A stretch of DNA of 64,000 nt, from NCBI RefSeq assembly GCF_030848945.1, contig NZ_JANHAX010000008.1, positions 1 to 64,000 of the forward strand, written 5' to 3'. Positions 1 to 8,184 of this stretch are shown one piece after another; within the stretch, counting starts at the first letter, position 1; each line of letters opens with the position of its first letter. This stretch comes from Marimonas arenosa. Its GTDB lineage: Bacteria > Pseudomonadota > Alphaproteobacteria > Rhodobacterales > Rhodobacteraceae. Below the pieces are notes generated by a model. It made no database searches. It had not been told where the DNA came from and worked only from the letters and a program-made list of their open reading frames with translations. The position numbers were made by a program, and so were the translations under genes.

Positions 1-366
1 CTGGCTGTCGACCACCAGCGCATTCGACCGGGCCCCGGCGAAGACGCGGAACACGTAGCGGCCGGCGGTGGCATCCGCGAGTGAGAAATGGTCATCGCCG
101 CCGTCGCTGGTGTCATTCAAGGCGAAACGCCAGTCATTGTTCGGAAAGGTTGCCGTGCTCGACGTATCATCGAAGAACAGGCGCAGGTTGTTTTCCTTGA
201 GGATCTGGGTGTCGAACCCGAAGGCCTGGCCGTTGACACAGTCATTCCCCACGCAGAGCGACCCGTCGATATACAGGTTTCCGATGATCTCATCCGCCTG
301 CGAAGGTCCCGCGGCCAAGCCGAGAGCGAGCAGGGAGGTCAGGGTGATGGAGTTGATGCGGGACAT
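1..366 (-). CDS. Secreted fibre-like protein, copy 1 (3' end outside window)
   Basis: First 122 codons of a minus-strand gene that continues past the left edge. The protein starts with a signal peptide (MSRINSITLTSLLALGLAAG, cleavage probably after SQA) and then the family's N-terminal signature, including CVGNDC and LKENNLRLFFDDTS, an NDW segment and a VDSQ segment where the window ends. An AAGGAG ribosome binding site lies about 7 bases before the ATG. It is the last of four tandem paralogues read in the same direction. The function is unknown; by analogy with the complete copies it should be an exported beta-rich fibre subunit. The translation was read directly from the reverse strand. Confidence 0.8.
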   Translation of the reverse strand, partial: MSRINSITLTSLLALGLAAGPSQADEIIGNLYIDGSLCVGNDCVNGQAFGFDTQILKENNLRLFFDDTSSTATFPNNDWRFALNDTSDGGDDHFSLADATAGRYVFRVFAGARSNALVVDSQ

Positions 367-532
367 GTGACGTCTCCTTCTTTGAAAACCCGTGGTGGCA
401 AACCGCGTGACAGATGCCCTCGCTGAGGCAGCTTGGGGCGATGGGTCACACACTGCCCTTGCTGTCTTCATAAGACAATGGCTCTGGGATTTCTAAGGGT
501 TTTCTGGAAACCGGTTGTTTCCACGAAAGATG

Positions 533-558
533 CCCGCCCGGGCTATATCCCGGGCGGG
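533..558 (-). terminator. Hairpin after fibre copy 2
   Basis: Inverted repeat CCCGCCCGGG / CCCGGGCGGG around a 6-base loop, about 25 bases beyond the stop of fibre copy 2. The T-rich run that follows on the minus strand is weak, so termination may be partial. Confidence 0.5.
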
Positions 559-584
559 GTAGAGCGCAAGAAATGACGACGGCG

Positions 585-1811
585 TCAATTCTGATCGAGA
601 AGCGCCTGCAGTGCTTTCACGGTTTCGCTCAAATCAGCGATCTGTGCGTCCTGTCGCGCGATCCGGTCGTCCTGCTGCGACAGCCGCTCGTCCTGCTGGG
701 CGATGTAGATATGGGCGTGCTCGAGTTCGTTGAGCATGCGGCCGAGCTTGTCGGAGACATTGATCGGCGCGTTCTCGATCGTCGGGCCGACATTGGGCAG
801 ATGGCCCAGCGCGAACATCTTCTCTGCATGCTCCTGGACCGATGGCAGGTCGTAGTCGTCGCTGAACACCAGGTCGCAACCGCCGCCGCAGGTGGTGCCG
901 CCGGTGGTCAGCGTGCCGGTCAGGGTCGCATCGCCGTCTTCGAACAGGGTGAAGCGCGTGGTTTTCGAACCGGGATCAGACCCGAGCGCACCGGATTTGA
1001 ACACCATGTTGGTGCCGCCGCCGATCGACCATTCCTTCGAGGTCGAGGTATTGGCGAGCACCATGTCGGGCCGGCCGTTGTTGATGAACTCGGCCACGGT
1101 GCGGGCGCCTGAGGTGCCGGAGGTTTCTTCAACCCGCAGCTTGGTCGTGCCATCCGAGCCTTCGACATCGAGCGAGGCGTCGGGGCTGGAATCTCCCAGG
1201 CCGACATCGCCGTCGGTGTCGATGAAGATCGAGCTGGTCGGCGCACCGGGACGGATACGGAACGGTAGTGTCGAGCCGTTGGTCACGTCGCGGATGAAGA
1301 AGTTGGTTTCGTTGCCGGCGACATCCCAGGTTTGCGGCGCGAAGCCCGAGGAACCATCCTGCTGCAGCCGGAGGGTCGGGGTGTCGCCATCGACCGTGTG
1401 GATCTCGGTCGAGGGAGTCGAAGTGCGGCTGCCGATCCGGCCGCCATCGTCGACATAAAGCGCGTGCGACCGCGCGTTGGCCTCGATGGTGAAGGGCGTG
1501 CGGTTGCCGGAGATATCGTCGATCGAGAACTTGTTGGCACCGCCATTGGCGCTGTCGTTGGCCGTCAGCTGCCAGTCGTTGCGCGGGTAGCTGGCCGCCG
1601 TCGAAGTATCGTCGAACTTGATGCGCAGGTTGTTTTCCTTGAGCCGGATGGTGTCGAAGCCGAAGGATTCGCCGTTGACGCAGTCGAAGCCGACGCAGAG
1701 CGAGCCGTCGACGATCACGTCATCAAGGAAAACCTGATCCGCCTGGGCTGCCCCTGCGGCAAGGCCGATCATTGCGGTAGAACTGAAGAGTATGCGGGTG
1801 AAATATGTCAT
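585..1811 (-). CDS. Secreted fibre-like protein, copy 2
   Basis: 408 residues. The ATG at 1811 is preferred over a longer frame because a signal peptide (MTYFTRILFSSTAMIGLAAG, cleavage near AQA-DQ) begins there. In order: an N-terminal CVGFDC motif; LKENNLRIKFDDTS and NDW segments; PFTIEANA and LYVDDGGRIG; a P-T-L-R-L-QQDGSSGF segment; a second DGDVGLGDSSPDASLDV repeat; RTVAEFINNGRPD; LTTGGTTCGGGCD; DYDLPSVQEHAEKMFALGHL; VSDKLGRMLNELEHAHIYIA; then a Q/D/L heptad coiled coil to the end. The GxGxxSPxxxLxV repeats and the LPS...GHLP...coiled-coil ending resemble tail-fibre-like proteins, which suggests a trimer. The role is unknown. It is very close to copy 3, so the pair looks like a recent duplication. 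Confidence 0.85.
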   Translation of the reverse strand: MTYFTRILFSSTAMIGLAAGAAQADQVFLDDVIVDGSLCVGFDCVNGESFGFDTIRLKENNLRIKFDDTSTAASYPRNDWQLTANDSANGGANKFSIDDISGNRTPFTIEANARSHALYVDDGGRIGSRTSTPSTEIHTVDGDTPTLRLQQDGSSGFAPQTWDVAGNETNFFIRDVTNGSTLPFRIRPGAPTSSIFIDTDGDVGLGDSSPDASLDVEGSDGTTKLRVEETSGTSGARTVAEFINNGRPDMVLANTSTSKEWSIGGGTNMVFKSGALGSDPGSKTTRFTLFEDGDATLTGTLTTGGTTCGGGCDLVFSDDYDLPSVQEHAEKMFALGHLPNVGPTIENAPINVSDKLGRMLNELEHAHIYIAQQDERLSQQDDRIARQDAQIADLSETVKALQALLDQN

Positions 1812-1941
1812 GAGCCGTGACCTTTCTGAGTTTCTCAGGACCGGTCGCGACGAGCAAACAACTTGAACACAAACACCGGCCGACCGGCCCGAAAATGTTC
1901 TCCCGACAAGCGCGTTGCCGAGACTTGAATGCACAAATACA

Positions 1942-1970
1942 ATTTTAGCAGAAACCCGGTAAAATTGCAA
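1942..1970 (-). promoter_or_regulatory. Candidate sigma-70 promoter for fibre copy 2
   Basis: On the minus strand TTGCAA and TAAAAT are separated by exactly 17 bases in an AT-rich patch that contrasts with its GC-rich surroundings. It would give a leader of roughly 120 bases before the ATG at 1811. Confidence 0.4.
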
Positions 1971-2005
1971 AGATCGTTTCCCGGTTTCCCGTTTCGCGGA
2001 ATAGG

Positions 2006-2035
2006 AAAACCCACCCAGGCGTTGGCCCGGGTGGG
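2006..2035 (-). terminator. Intrinsic terminator after fibre copy 3
   Basis: CCCACCC pairs with GGGTGGG and an inner GGC pairs with GCC around a GTTG loop. On the minus strand it is followed by TTTTCC. It lies about 30 bases past the stop of fibre copy 3, so copies 2 and 3 probably have separate transcripts. Confidence 0.65.
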
Positions 2036-2067
2036 TGGGTCACTGCGCCCAGTGCGGCCGCGGCGTC

Positions 2068-3273
2068 TTACTCGCTGTCGAGGCGCGCCTGGAGCGTCTG
2101 AAGACTCGCCGTCAGTTCGGCGATCTGGGCGTCCTGACGCGTCAGCCGCTCGTCCTGCTGGGCGATGAAGATATGTGCGTGCTCGAGTTCATTGAGCATG
2201 CGGCCGAGCTTGTCGGAGAGGTTGATCGGCTGGTTCTCGATCGTCGGGCCGACATTCGGCAGGTAGCCCAGCGCGAACATCTTCTCTGCGTGCTCCTTGA
2301 CCGACGGCAGGTCGTAGTCGTCGGTGAACACCAGATCGCAACCGCCGCCGCAGGTGGTGCCGCCGGTGGTCAGCGTGCCGGTGATGGTGAGATCGCCCGA
2401 ATTGGTCAGGGTGAAATGGGTGGTCTTGCTGCCGGGGGTCGAACCCAGCGCCCCGGCTTTCATCACGATATTGGTGCCGCCGCCGATCGACCATTCATTG
2501 CTGGTGGACGAGTTGGCCAGCACCAGGTCGGGCCGACCGTTGTTGATGAACTCGGCCACGGTACGGGCCGCCGAGCTGGCGTTGGTTTCCTCGAGCCGCA
2601 ACTTGGTGTCGCCGCCCGATCCCTGGATATCGACCGAGGCGTCGGGGCTGGAATCGCCGAAGCCGACATCGCCGTCGGTATCGATGTAGATCGCGTTTGA
2701 CGGTGAGCCGGGACGAATGCGGAACGGCAGGGTGCTGCCGTTGGACGCGTCGCGGATGAAGAAGTTGGTCTCGTTGCCGGCCAGGTCCCAGGTCTGCGAG
2801 GCGAAGCCCGAGGAGCCATCCTGGGCCAGTCGCAACGTGGGCGTGTTGCCGCTGACCGAATGGAGATCGACAGCCGGGGTCGAGGTGCCGAAACCGATCC
2901 GGCCGCCATCATCGACATAGAGCGAATGGCTGGGGGCGGCAGCCTCGATGGTGAACGGGGTCCGGTTGCCGGTGACGTCGTCGATCGAGAATTTGTTGGC
3001 GCCACCATTGGCGCTGTCATTGGCGGTCAACTGCCAGTCGCGGTTGGGAAAGCTGGCCGAGGCCGAGGTGTCGTCGAACTTGATGCGAACGTTGTTTTCT
3101 TTGAGCCGGATGGTGTCGAAACCGAAGGATTCGCCGTTAACGCAGTCGAAACCGACGCAGAGCGAGCCGTCGACGATCACGTCATCGTTGAAAACCTGAT
3201 CGGCCTGAGCCAGTCCGGCACCAAGACCGAGCGCGGCAACGGTCGAAAGTAAACGCGTAAGTCGAGTATTCAT
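2068..3273 (-). CDS. Secreted fibre-like protein, copy 3
   Basis: 401 residues, starting MNTRLTRLLSTVAALGLGAG with a signal peptide (cleavage near AQA-DQ). A good AGAAAGGA ribosome binding site precedes the ATG. The domain order is the same as copy 2: CVGFDC, KENNVRIKFDDTS, LYVDDGGRIGFGTSTPAVDL, DGDVGFGDSSPDASVDI, EFINNGRPDLVLANSSTS, TTCGGGCD, DYDLPSVKEHAEKMFALGYL, LSDKLGRMLNELEHAHIFIA, then a terminal coiled coil. The GFGTSTP and GFGDSSP segments are typical short repeats of trimeric beta-helical fibres. Function is inferred only from this architecture. Confidence 0.85.
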   Translation of the reverse strand: MNTRLTRLLSTVAALGLGAGLAQADQVFNDDVIVDGSLCVGFDCVNGESFGFDTIRLKENNVRIKFDDTSASASFPNRDWQLTANDSANGGANKFSIDDVTGNRTPFTIEAAAPSHSLYVDDGGRIGFGTSTPAVDLHSVSGNTPTLRLAQDGSSGFASQTWDLAGNETNFFIRDASNGSTLPFRIRPGSPSNAIYIDTDGDVGFGDSSPDASVDIQGSGGDTKLRLEETNASSAARTVAEFINNGRPDLVLANSSTSNEWSIGGGTNIVMKAGALGSTPGSKTTHFTLTNSGDLTITGTLTTGGTTCGGGCDLVFTDDYDLPSVKEHAEKMFALGYLPNVGPTIENQPINLSDKLGRMLNELEHAHIFIAQQDERLTRQDAQIAELTASLQTLQARLDSE

Positions 3274-3301
3274 GTCAATATTCCTTTCTTAAAAATGACA
3301 G

Positions 3302-3322
3302 GGGCCGGCGGGATGCCGGCCC
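3302..3322 (-). terminator. Terminator between the small secreted protein gene and fibre copy 3
   Basis: GGGCCGGC / GCCGGCCC with a 5-base loop, followed on the minus strand by CTGTCATTTTT. It sits between the small secreted protein gene and the start of copy 3 and separates their transcripts. Confidence 0.6.
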
Positions 3323-3332
3323 TGGACTGGTT

Positions 3333-3752
3333 TCAGCCCTCCTCCTCCTTGACTTCTTCCGGAGTGATGATCACGCCGCGTTCAACGACGAAATGGCCTG
3401 TCGTGTAATAAGGCACGGCGCGTGTATCGGGCTGTTCGCCCTCGCGTCCCGTATCGATCGGGTTGACGATCTTGACGCGTTTGTCGGTCGCGGCCGACAG
3501 CTCGTAGCGGTAGACACCGTCCTGCACCTCGCCCTTGAGTTGGTACACCGGCGTACCGTCCTCGGCATAGATCTTGACGATGTGGCCATTGGGTTCGGCC
3601 ACGGTAAGGGTCGCATTCGACAGTCCGATCCAGTTGACGAACCAGAAGGCGTTGGAATTGTGTTGTTCAACCGGTTCGGCGGCCTGAACGGCCGGGGCCG
3701 TGGCGCAGGCAAGGGCAAGGCTGACGAGAGTAGGCTTCAGAAGTTTCATCAT
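3333..3752 (-). CDS. Small secreted protein of unknown function in the fibre cluster
   Basis: 139 residues. The ATG at 3752 has AGGA 7 bases upstream, so a longer TTG-type frame is not needed. A signal peptide (MMKLLKPTLVSLALACATAP, cleavage near VQA-AE) is followed by a compact domain with the segments FWFVNWIGLSNATLTVAEPN, DGVYRYELSAATD and TGHFVVERGVIITPEEV, and a short acidic tail (EVKEEEG). No cysteines remain in the mature part and no membrane segment is visible. I do not recognise the family. It is encoded between fibre copies 4 and 3 in the same direction and shares a 13-bp upstream motif with copy 4, so a role with the fibres (cap, chaperone or accessory subunit) is possible but inferred. 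Confidence 0.75.
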   Translation of the reverse strand: MMKLLKPTLVSLALACATAPAVQAAEPVEQHNSNAFWFVNWIGLSNATLTVAEPNGHIVKIYAEDGTPVYQLKGEVQDGVYRYELSAATDKRVKIVNPIDTGREGEQPDTRAVPYYTTGHFVVERGVIITPEEVKEEEG

Positions 3753-3859
3753 ATTTCGATCCTGCAATAACTCTTTTCCGAGGATGCGCGGGACATCAGG
3801 AAAAAACTAGTACGGAAAACCAGTCTTACTGCAAGGCACTGCCTGCGACAAAATGTAAC

Positions 3860-3872
3860 TGTCATTTAAACA
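3860..3872 (-). promoter_or_regulatory. Shared 13-bp motif upstream of the small secreted protein gene
   Basis: TGTCATTTAAACA (TGTTTAAATGACA on the coding strand) occurs here and again at 5198-5210 upstream of fibre copy 4. Its TTTAAA core could be a -10 element, with TTTGCA 16 bases upstream as a -35. Whether it is a promoter or a regulator site is open. Confidence 0.4.
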
Positions 3873-3922
3873 GAGTCGCGCTCGCGTGCAAAGCGGTATT
3901 TTGGACAACCGGCGGAGGAAAA

Positions 3923-3949
3923 GCCCGTTCGTCTGCGGTCCGCGCGGGC
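3923..3949 (-). terminator. Weak hairpin after fibre copy 4
   Basis: GCCCG / CGGGC with a long loop, followed on the minus strand by TTTTCC, just beyond the stop of copy 4. The stem is only 5 bp, so this is a weak candidate. Confidence 0.3.
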
Positions 3950-3953
3950 GGGA

Positions 3954-5162
3954 TCAGTCTGAATCGATCTCCGTCAGCCGCGCGGCCAGCGCCGCGATCT
4001 CTGCCTTTTGTTCGGCGCGCAGGGCGGCGAGTTGGGCTGCAAGCGTTGCAATCCGGTCTTCCTGCTGCGCGATGTAGATATGCGCGTGTTCCAGTTCGTT
4101 GAGGACTCGGCCGAGCTTGTCGGTGACGTCGACCGGCGCCCCCTCCGGCGTGGGACCGACATTGGGCAGGTGGCCAAGCGCGAACATCTGTTCGGCGTGG
4201 TCGGTGATCGACGGAAGGTCGTAGTTGTCGGAAAAGACCGCGTCACAACCGCCACCGCAGGTGCTGCCGCCGGTGGTCAGGGTGCCGGACAGGGTGGCAT
4301 TTCCCGCGGGATCGATCATGAATAGCCGGGTCTTGGCTGAGCCTGGTGTGCCGACGGGGCCTTGTTTCAGAATGAAATTGGTGCCCGCGCCAAAGCTCCA
4401 TTCGCCGTTCGTGTCGGTGTTGCCCAAGAGGATTTCAGGGCGGCCGTTGTTCTGCAAGCTGAGCAGCGGGCGCGGCGCGGTGGTGGACGACACTTCGTGG
4501 ACCAGCACCTGTGCCTTTCCGAGATAACCGTGGATATGCAACGAAGCTTCGGGACTGCCGGTGCCGAAACCGATCTTGCGGTCGCGATGGACGTAGAGTG
4601 AGTATTCCGGGGCATTCGACTCGATGACAAACGGGTTTTTTGCGTTGGTGGCGTCCTTTACGATGAAGGCATTTTCATAGGTCAGGATATCCCAGGTTGC
4701 CGGCGTTTCGCCGAGCGAGCCGTCCTGTTCGAAGCGGATCGTTGGCCGGTAGCCATCGACAATGTGCAGGTGCTTGAAAGGCATCTGTGTCCCGACGCCG
4801 ACATAGCCCAGGTTGTCGACGACGAGCGCATTGCTGCGCGCGCCTCCTTCGACCCGGAAAGGCGTCCAGCCCGTGTCCATGTCCTTCACGGAAAAGTGCG
4901 ATTCCCCAAGGTATCCGGCATCGTTGGCGGTCAACATCCAGTCTGTCGTCGGAAATCCCACCGATGTCGACGTGTCCTCGAAGAGCAGATCGGTGAAATT
5001 TTCTTTCAGCTTCAACTCTTCGTCGCCGAAGCTCTCGCCCGCGGCACAATCGCCGCCGGCGCACAGCACGCCGCTGACGATTATATTCTCGGAAAAGACC
5101 TGTTCGGCGGCAATGGGCGGAGCGATTGCCGTCAGTAGGGCAACAAGGCAGGCATGTTTCAT
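3954..5162 (-). CDS. Secreted fibre-like protein, copy 4
   Basis: 402 residues. ATG 5162 lies 8 bases after GAAAGG; a GTG nine bases upstream overlaps that ribosome binding site and is rejected. A signal peptide (MKHACLVALLTAIAPPIAA) is followed by CAGGDC in place of CVGFDC, LKENFTDLLFEDTSTS, NALVVDNLGYVGVGTQMP, DRKIGFGTGSPEASLHI, LLSLQNNGRPEILLGNTDT, LTTGGSTCGGGCDAVFSDNY, ITDHAEQMFALGHLPNVGPT, VTDKLGRVLNELEHAHIYIA and a coiled coil. It is more diverged than copies 2 and 3 but keeps every block, including both cysteine pairs. Function is unknown; a secreted fibre is inferred. Confidence 0.85.
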   Translation of the reverse strand: MKHACLVALLTAIAPPIAAEQVFSENIIVSGVLCAGGDCAAGESFGDEELKLKENFTDLLFEDTSTSVGFPTTDWMLTANDAGYLGESHFSVKDMDTGWTPFRVEGGARSNALVVDNLGYVGVGTQMPFKHLHIVDGYRPTIRFEQDGSLGETPATWDILTYENAFIVKDATNAKNPFVIESNAPEYSLYVHRDRKIGFGTGSPEASLHIHGYLGKAQVLVHEVSSTTAPRPLLSLQNNGRPEILLGNTDTNGEWSFGAGTNFILKQGPVGTPGSAKTRLFMIDPAGNATLSGTLTTGGSTCGGGCDAVFSDNYDLPSITDHAEQMFALGHLPNVGPTPEGAPVDVTDKLGRVLNELEHAHIYIAQQEDRIATLAAQLAALRAEQKAEIAALAARLTEIDSD

Positions 5163-5197
5163 TGAATGCACCTTTCAGCCATGCAAGAAAAAATCCT

Positions 5198-5210
5198 TGT
5201 CATTTAAACA
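5198..5210 (-). promoter_or_regulatory. Shared 13-bp motif upstream of fibre copy 4
   Basis: Second exact copy of TGTCATTTAAACA, 36 bases before the ATG of copy 4. The spacing to the start codon fits a -10 region with a short leader. Confidence 0.4.
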
Positions 5211-5279
5211 TGCATCGAGGCGTCGGGTCAGTCCACTTAAGGTCGCGCCGGATTGGCCGGGGATTGGCGGTGTGTCGAT

Positions 5280-6497
5280 CTATTGGCGCAGACGCGCGGC
5301 AGCCCGGGCTTGGGCCTCGTTGATCTGGGCCGCAGTCATGACATCGGAATAGCGCAGGCCAAGCTCGGCCGCACCTTTCTGTCCCGCCGCTTCGGCCAGG
5401 GTCAGCCACATCTGGCCCTGCACATAGTCCTGCAGAACGCCGCGGCCATCGAAATGCATCAGCCCGAGATTGACCATCGCCGGGCCGTAGCCACGCTCGG
5501 CCGCGGTGCGGAACAGCGCGGCGGCTTGGGTGAGGGCGGAATAGGGCGCGTTGTCGGGACGGGCCAGCAGCCAGCCGAGCTGGAACATCGCCACCGGATC
5601 GCCGCCGCGTACCTGGGCCTGAAGCACCGCCATCGCGTCGTCGCCCTCGGCGGGTGGGGCAAGGCGCGGGTCATAGACCAGCCGGGGCAGGACCTCGCCG
5701 GTGCCGTCGGAGCGGCCGGTCTGGCCGCCGAGGCGGTAGAGCTCTTGCGCGCGCGCCTCGTCAAGCTCTACGCCGAAGCCGTTTTCGTACATCACGCCGA
5801 GATTGGTCAGCGCCTGCGGCATGCCCTGCTCGGCGGCCTGGGCGAACAGTGCGGCGGCGCGGGCATAATCCTGTGGCACGCCGTGACCGCGAACGTAGAG
5901 CAGCCCGAGATTGTTCCGGGCCCGGGCATTGCCGGCCTCGGCCGCTTCGGCATAGAGGGCGCGGGCCCGGTTGTAATCCTGATCGACGCCGGTCCCGTTC
6001 TGGAAGAGCACGCCGAGGCTGACCTTGGATTCGAGATGGCCCAGATTGGCGGCGGCAGTATAGAAATCGGCCGCGCCGGCCGGATCGGACGAGCCATCGG
6101 CCCCGTTCTCCAGGGCCCGGGCCAGATCGTGCAGGTATTGCGGCTCGCCCGCCTGCGCCGCCGCGGCCAGCCATTTCAACGCCTGCGCCTGGTCTTTGTC
6201 GACGCCGTACCCTGCGTGATAGTATCGCCCGAGATGGTTCTGTGCCGCCGGATGGCCAAGGTCTGCGGCCTTTGCAAACCATTCCGCGGCGGCGGCGAAG
6301 CTTTGCGGTACGCCATCGCCGGCATGGTAGCGCAGGCCTTCGGCGAAGAGCGCTTCGGGCGTCTTGGCTTGTGTCGGCGCTGTCGCGTCTGGCTGCGGCA
6401 TTGGCGTGGCGGTGGTCTGCGCCGTGGCCGGGCCGGACAGCATCGCGGCAAGCAGCGCTGCCACGGCACCGGTGTGAGCGCGACGACGCTCAGTCAT
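5280..6497 (-). CDS. Sel1-repeat (TPR-like) exported protein A
   Basis: 405 residues with an N-terminal signal peptide (about residues 1-26, ending ATA-Q). It then has a chain of roughly eight Sel1-like repeats with the usual A-x-x-x-L-G-x-x-Y-x-x-G-x-G-V pattern, for example LGRYYHAGYGVDKD, LGVLFQNGTGVDQD, LGLLYVRGHGVPQD, LGVMYENGFGVELD and LGLMHFDGRGVLQD. Such alpha-solenoids act as protein-protein scaffolds, here in the periplasm. The gene start overlaps the stop of the second Sel1 gene by 8 bases, so the two are translationally coupled. It lies between the fibre array and gspO, which suggests a scaffold role for one of those systems (inference). Confidence 0.85.
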   Translation of the reverse strand: MTERRRAHTGAVAALLAAMLSGPATAQTTATPMPQPDATAPTQAKTPEALFAEGLRYHAGDGVPQSFAAAAEWFAKAADLGHPAAQNHLGRYYHAGYGVDKDQAQALKWLAAAAQAGEPQYLHDLARALENGADGSSDPAGAADFYTAAANLGHLESKVSLGVLFQNGTGVDQDYNRARALYAEAAEAGNARARNNLGLLYVRGHGVPQDYARAAALFAQAAEQGMPQALTNLGVMYENGFGVELDEARAQELYRLGGQTGRSDGTGEVLPRLVYDPRLAPPAEGDDAMAVLQAQVRGGDPVAMFQLGWLLARPDNAPYSALTQAAALFRTAAERGYGPAMVNLGLMHFDGRGVLQDYVQGQMWLTLAEAAGQKGAAELGLRYSDVMTAAQINEAQARAAARLRQ

Positions 6498-8121
6498 TGC
6501 TACGCTTGCCGGTGGAGACGTCGATTTCGCTCTGTTCGGTCTGCGGCACGCGGGAGGCTTCCTGGTCGAACCACTCGCGGGCCAGCGCCTGGGCCTGGGC
6601 GATCTGTTCCGGCGTCATCAGCTTGCTGACGGTGTCGCGCTGCGTGCCGGCCTCGGAACTGCCCTGCGCCGCGGCGACGTTGAGCCATTTGTGCGCCTGA
6701 ACATAGTCGAGGTCGACCCCGGTACCGGTGGTATAGGCTTCGCCCAGCTTGAACTGCGCCAGAACGTCGCCCTGTTCGGCGGCGGCGGCGAAAAGGTTTG
6801 CGGCGCGGGCTTCCTGGCCGTCCTGCTTGATCAAGTAGAGGCCGAGGCCAGTGCGGGCCGGGCGGTTGTCGGTCTTAGCCTGCTGTTCCAGCCAAGCCAG
6901 TGCGCCGGCATGGCCCTGCTCGGCGGCGAGCACCGCCCACGGCACGGCGTTCTGCGGCGCCACCAGCCCGTCGAGCTTGCCCTCTCCGGCCAACTGACCC
7001 AGCTGCAGCGCCGCGCCCGGGTAACCGGTGTCGCGCAGCGCGCGGCGCAGCAGGTCGACGGCGGCCGGCAGGTTCTGGTCCATGCCACGGCCGGCGGCCT
7101 GCATCTCGGCCAGCGCCACCATGCCCTGCGGCGAGGTCTGTGCGGCGGCCTTGCTGTACCAGAAGACCGCCTGCTCGTCGCTTTGCGCAACGCCCCATTT
7201 CTCGCCCTCGGCGAAGACCACACCGAGATTGACCTGGGCCCCTGCCTCGCCGGCCTGGGCAGCCGAGGTCAGCCAGCGAAGCCCTTCCTCGGCGTTTGCC
7301 TCGCCGCCAATGCCCTGGAGGTAGCGCATTCCGAGCTCGCGCTGGGCGACCAGTTGCCCGGCCTCGGCGGCGCGGCGGAACCAAGCCAGTGCCGCGACAC
7401 GGTCCTGGGTCACGCCGCGGCCCTGGTCGAGCGCCACGGCGAGGTTGAATTGTGCCGAGACATGACCGTTGCCGGCAGCCTCGGTCAGCCAGCGTTCGGC
7501 CTCGGCATTGTTCTGCGCCACGCCCTCGCCTCGGGAATAGGCCCGCGCCAGTTCGTATTGCGACTCGACAAAGCCCAGTTCGGCAGAGGCCAGAAGCCAG
7601 TTGAAGCTTTTCGACAGGTCCTTTTCGACCCCGCGGCCCGAGCGGTAGAGCAGGCCGAGATAGTATTGCGCCTCGGCATGGCCGCGCGCTGCAGCCCGTT
7701 CCAGCAATCCGCCCGCGGCTTGTGCCGCCTCGTCGTTCTTGGTGCTGAGATAGATCCGCGCCAGCAGCACGGCGGCGTCGTTGTTGTTCTGCTCGACCGC
7801 CTTTTCCAGCCATCCGGCGGCGGCTTCGATGTCGCGCGGGCCGCCGCGGCCCTCGGCCAGCACCCGGCCATAGCGGTACTGCGCCAGCGCCGAGCCTTCG
7901 GTTTCGGCCAGGATCTTCAGCCCGTCGCGCACCGTCACGAAATCGCCGGCGCGCCAGGCCTGTTCGATGTCGGCCATCGTGGGCATGGGTGCGGGCGTGG
8001 TGCCGGGGCTGGGCGCAATGGCGGTGCCGGAGGCATCATCGCTCTGGGCAAGGGCCGGCGTGGACATCGCCAGCGAGGTCGACAGCAGCAAAAGGGGAAG
8101 CCGGAACGTGTGAGGAGTCAT
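6490..8121 (-). CDS. Sel1-repeat (TPR-like) exported protein B
   Basis: 543 residues. ATG 8121 is chosen over a TTG nine bases upstream, because the signal peptide begins at MTPHTFRLPLLLLSTSLAMS (cleavage near ALA-Q). The remainder is a long run of about eleven Sel1 repeats (YRYGRVLAEGRGG, LGLLYRSGRGVEKD, LARAYSRGEGVAQN, LAVALDQGRGVTQD, LGMRYLQGIGGEAN, LGEAYTTGTGVDLD). No enzymatic domain is visible. It is the upstream member of a two-gene operon with protein A and probably works with it as a periplasmic scaffold. No clear Shine-Dalgarno is seen before the ATG. Confidence 0.85.
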   Translation of the reverse strand: MTPHTFRLPLLLLSTSLAMSTPALAQSDDASGTAIAPSPGTTPAPMPTMADIEQAWRAGDFVTVRDGLKILAETEGSALAQYRYGRVLAEGRGGPRDIEAAAGWLEKAVEQNNNDAAVLLARIYLSTKNDEAAQAAGGLLERAAARGHAEAQYYLGLLYRSGRGVEKDLSKSFNWLLASAELGFVESQYELARAYSRGEGVAQNNAEAERWLTEAAGNGHVSAQFNLAVALDQGRGVTQDRVAALAWFRRAAEAGQLVAQRELGMRYLQGIGGEANAEEGLRWLTSAAQAGEAGAQVNLGVVFAEGEKWGVAQSDEQAVFWYSKAAAQTSPQGMVALAEMQAAGRGMDQNLPAAVDLLRRALRDTGYPGAALQLGQLAGEGKLDGLVAPQNAVPWAVLAAEQGHAGALAWLEQQAKTDNRPARTGLGLYLIKQDGQEARAANLFAAAAEQGDVLAQFKLGEAYTTGTGVDLDYVQAHKWLNVAAAQGSSEAGTQRDTVSKLMTPEQIAQAQALAREWFDQEASRVPQTEQSEIDVSTGKRSND

Positions 8122-8184
8122 TTGGAACAATCTGTTTTGAGGTCAAGTTTCAAACAGAAAGCTTATGCGCGCGATGGGGCGGGG

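Noticed and set aside
1..5162. Prophage tail-fibre genes
   Set aside because: The proteins carry signal peptides and no phage structural, lysis or integrase genes are nearby, so a phage origin of this array is not supported.
5253..6629. 458-codon plus-strand open frame
   Set aside because: Antisense shadow of Sel1 protein A with low-complexity Arg/Gly content.
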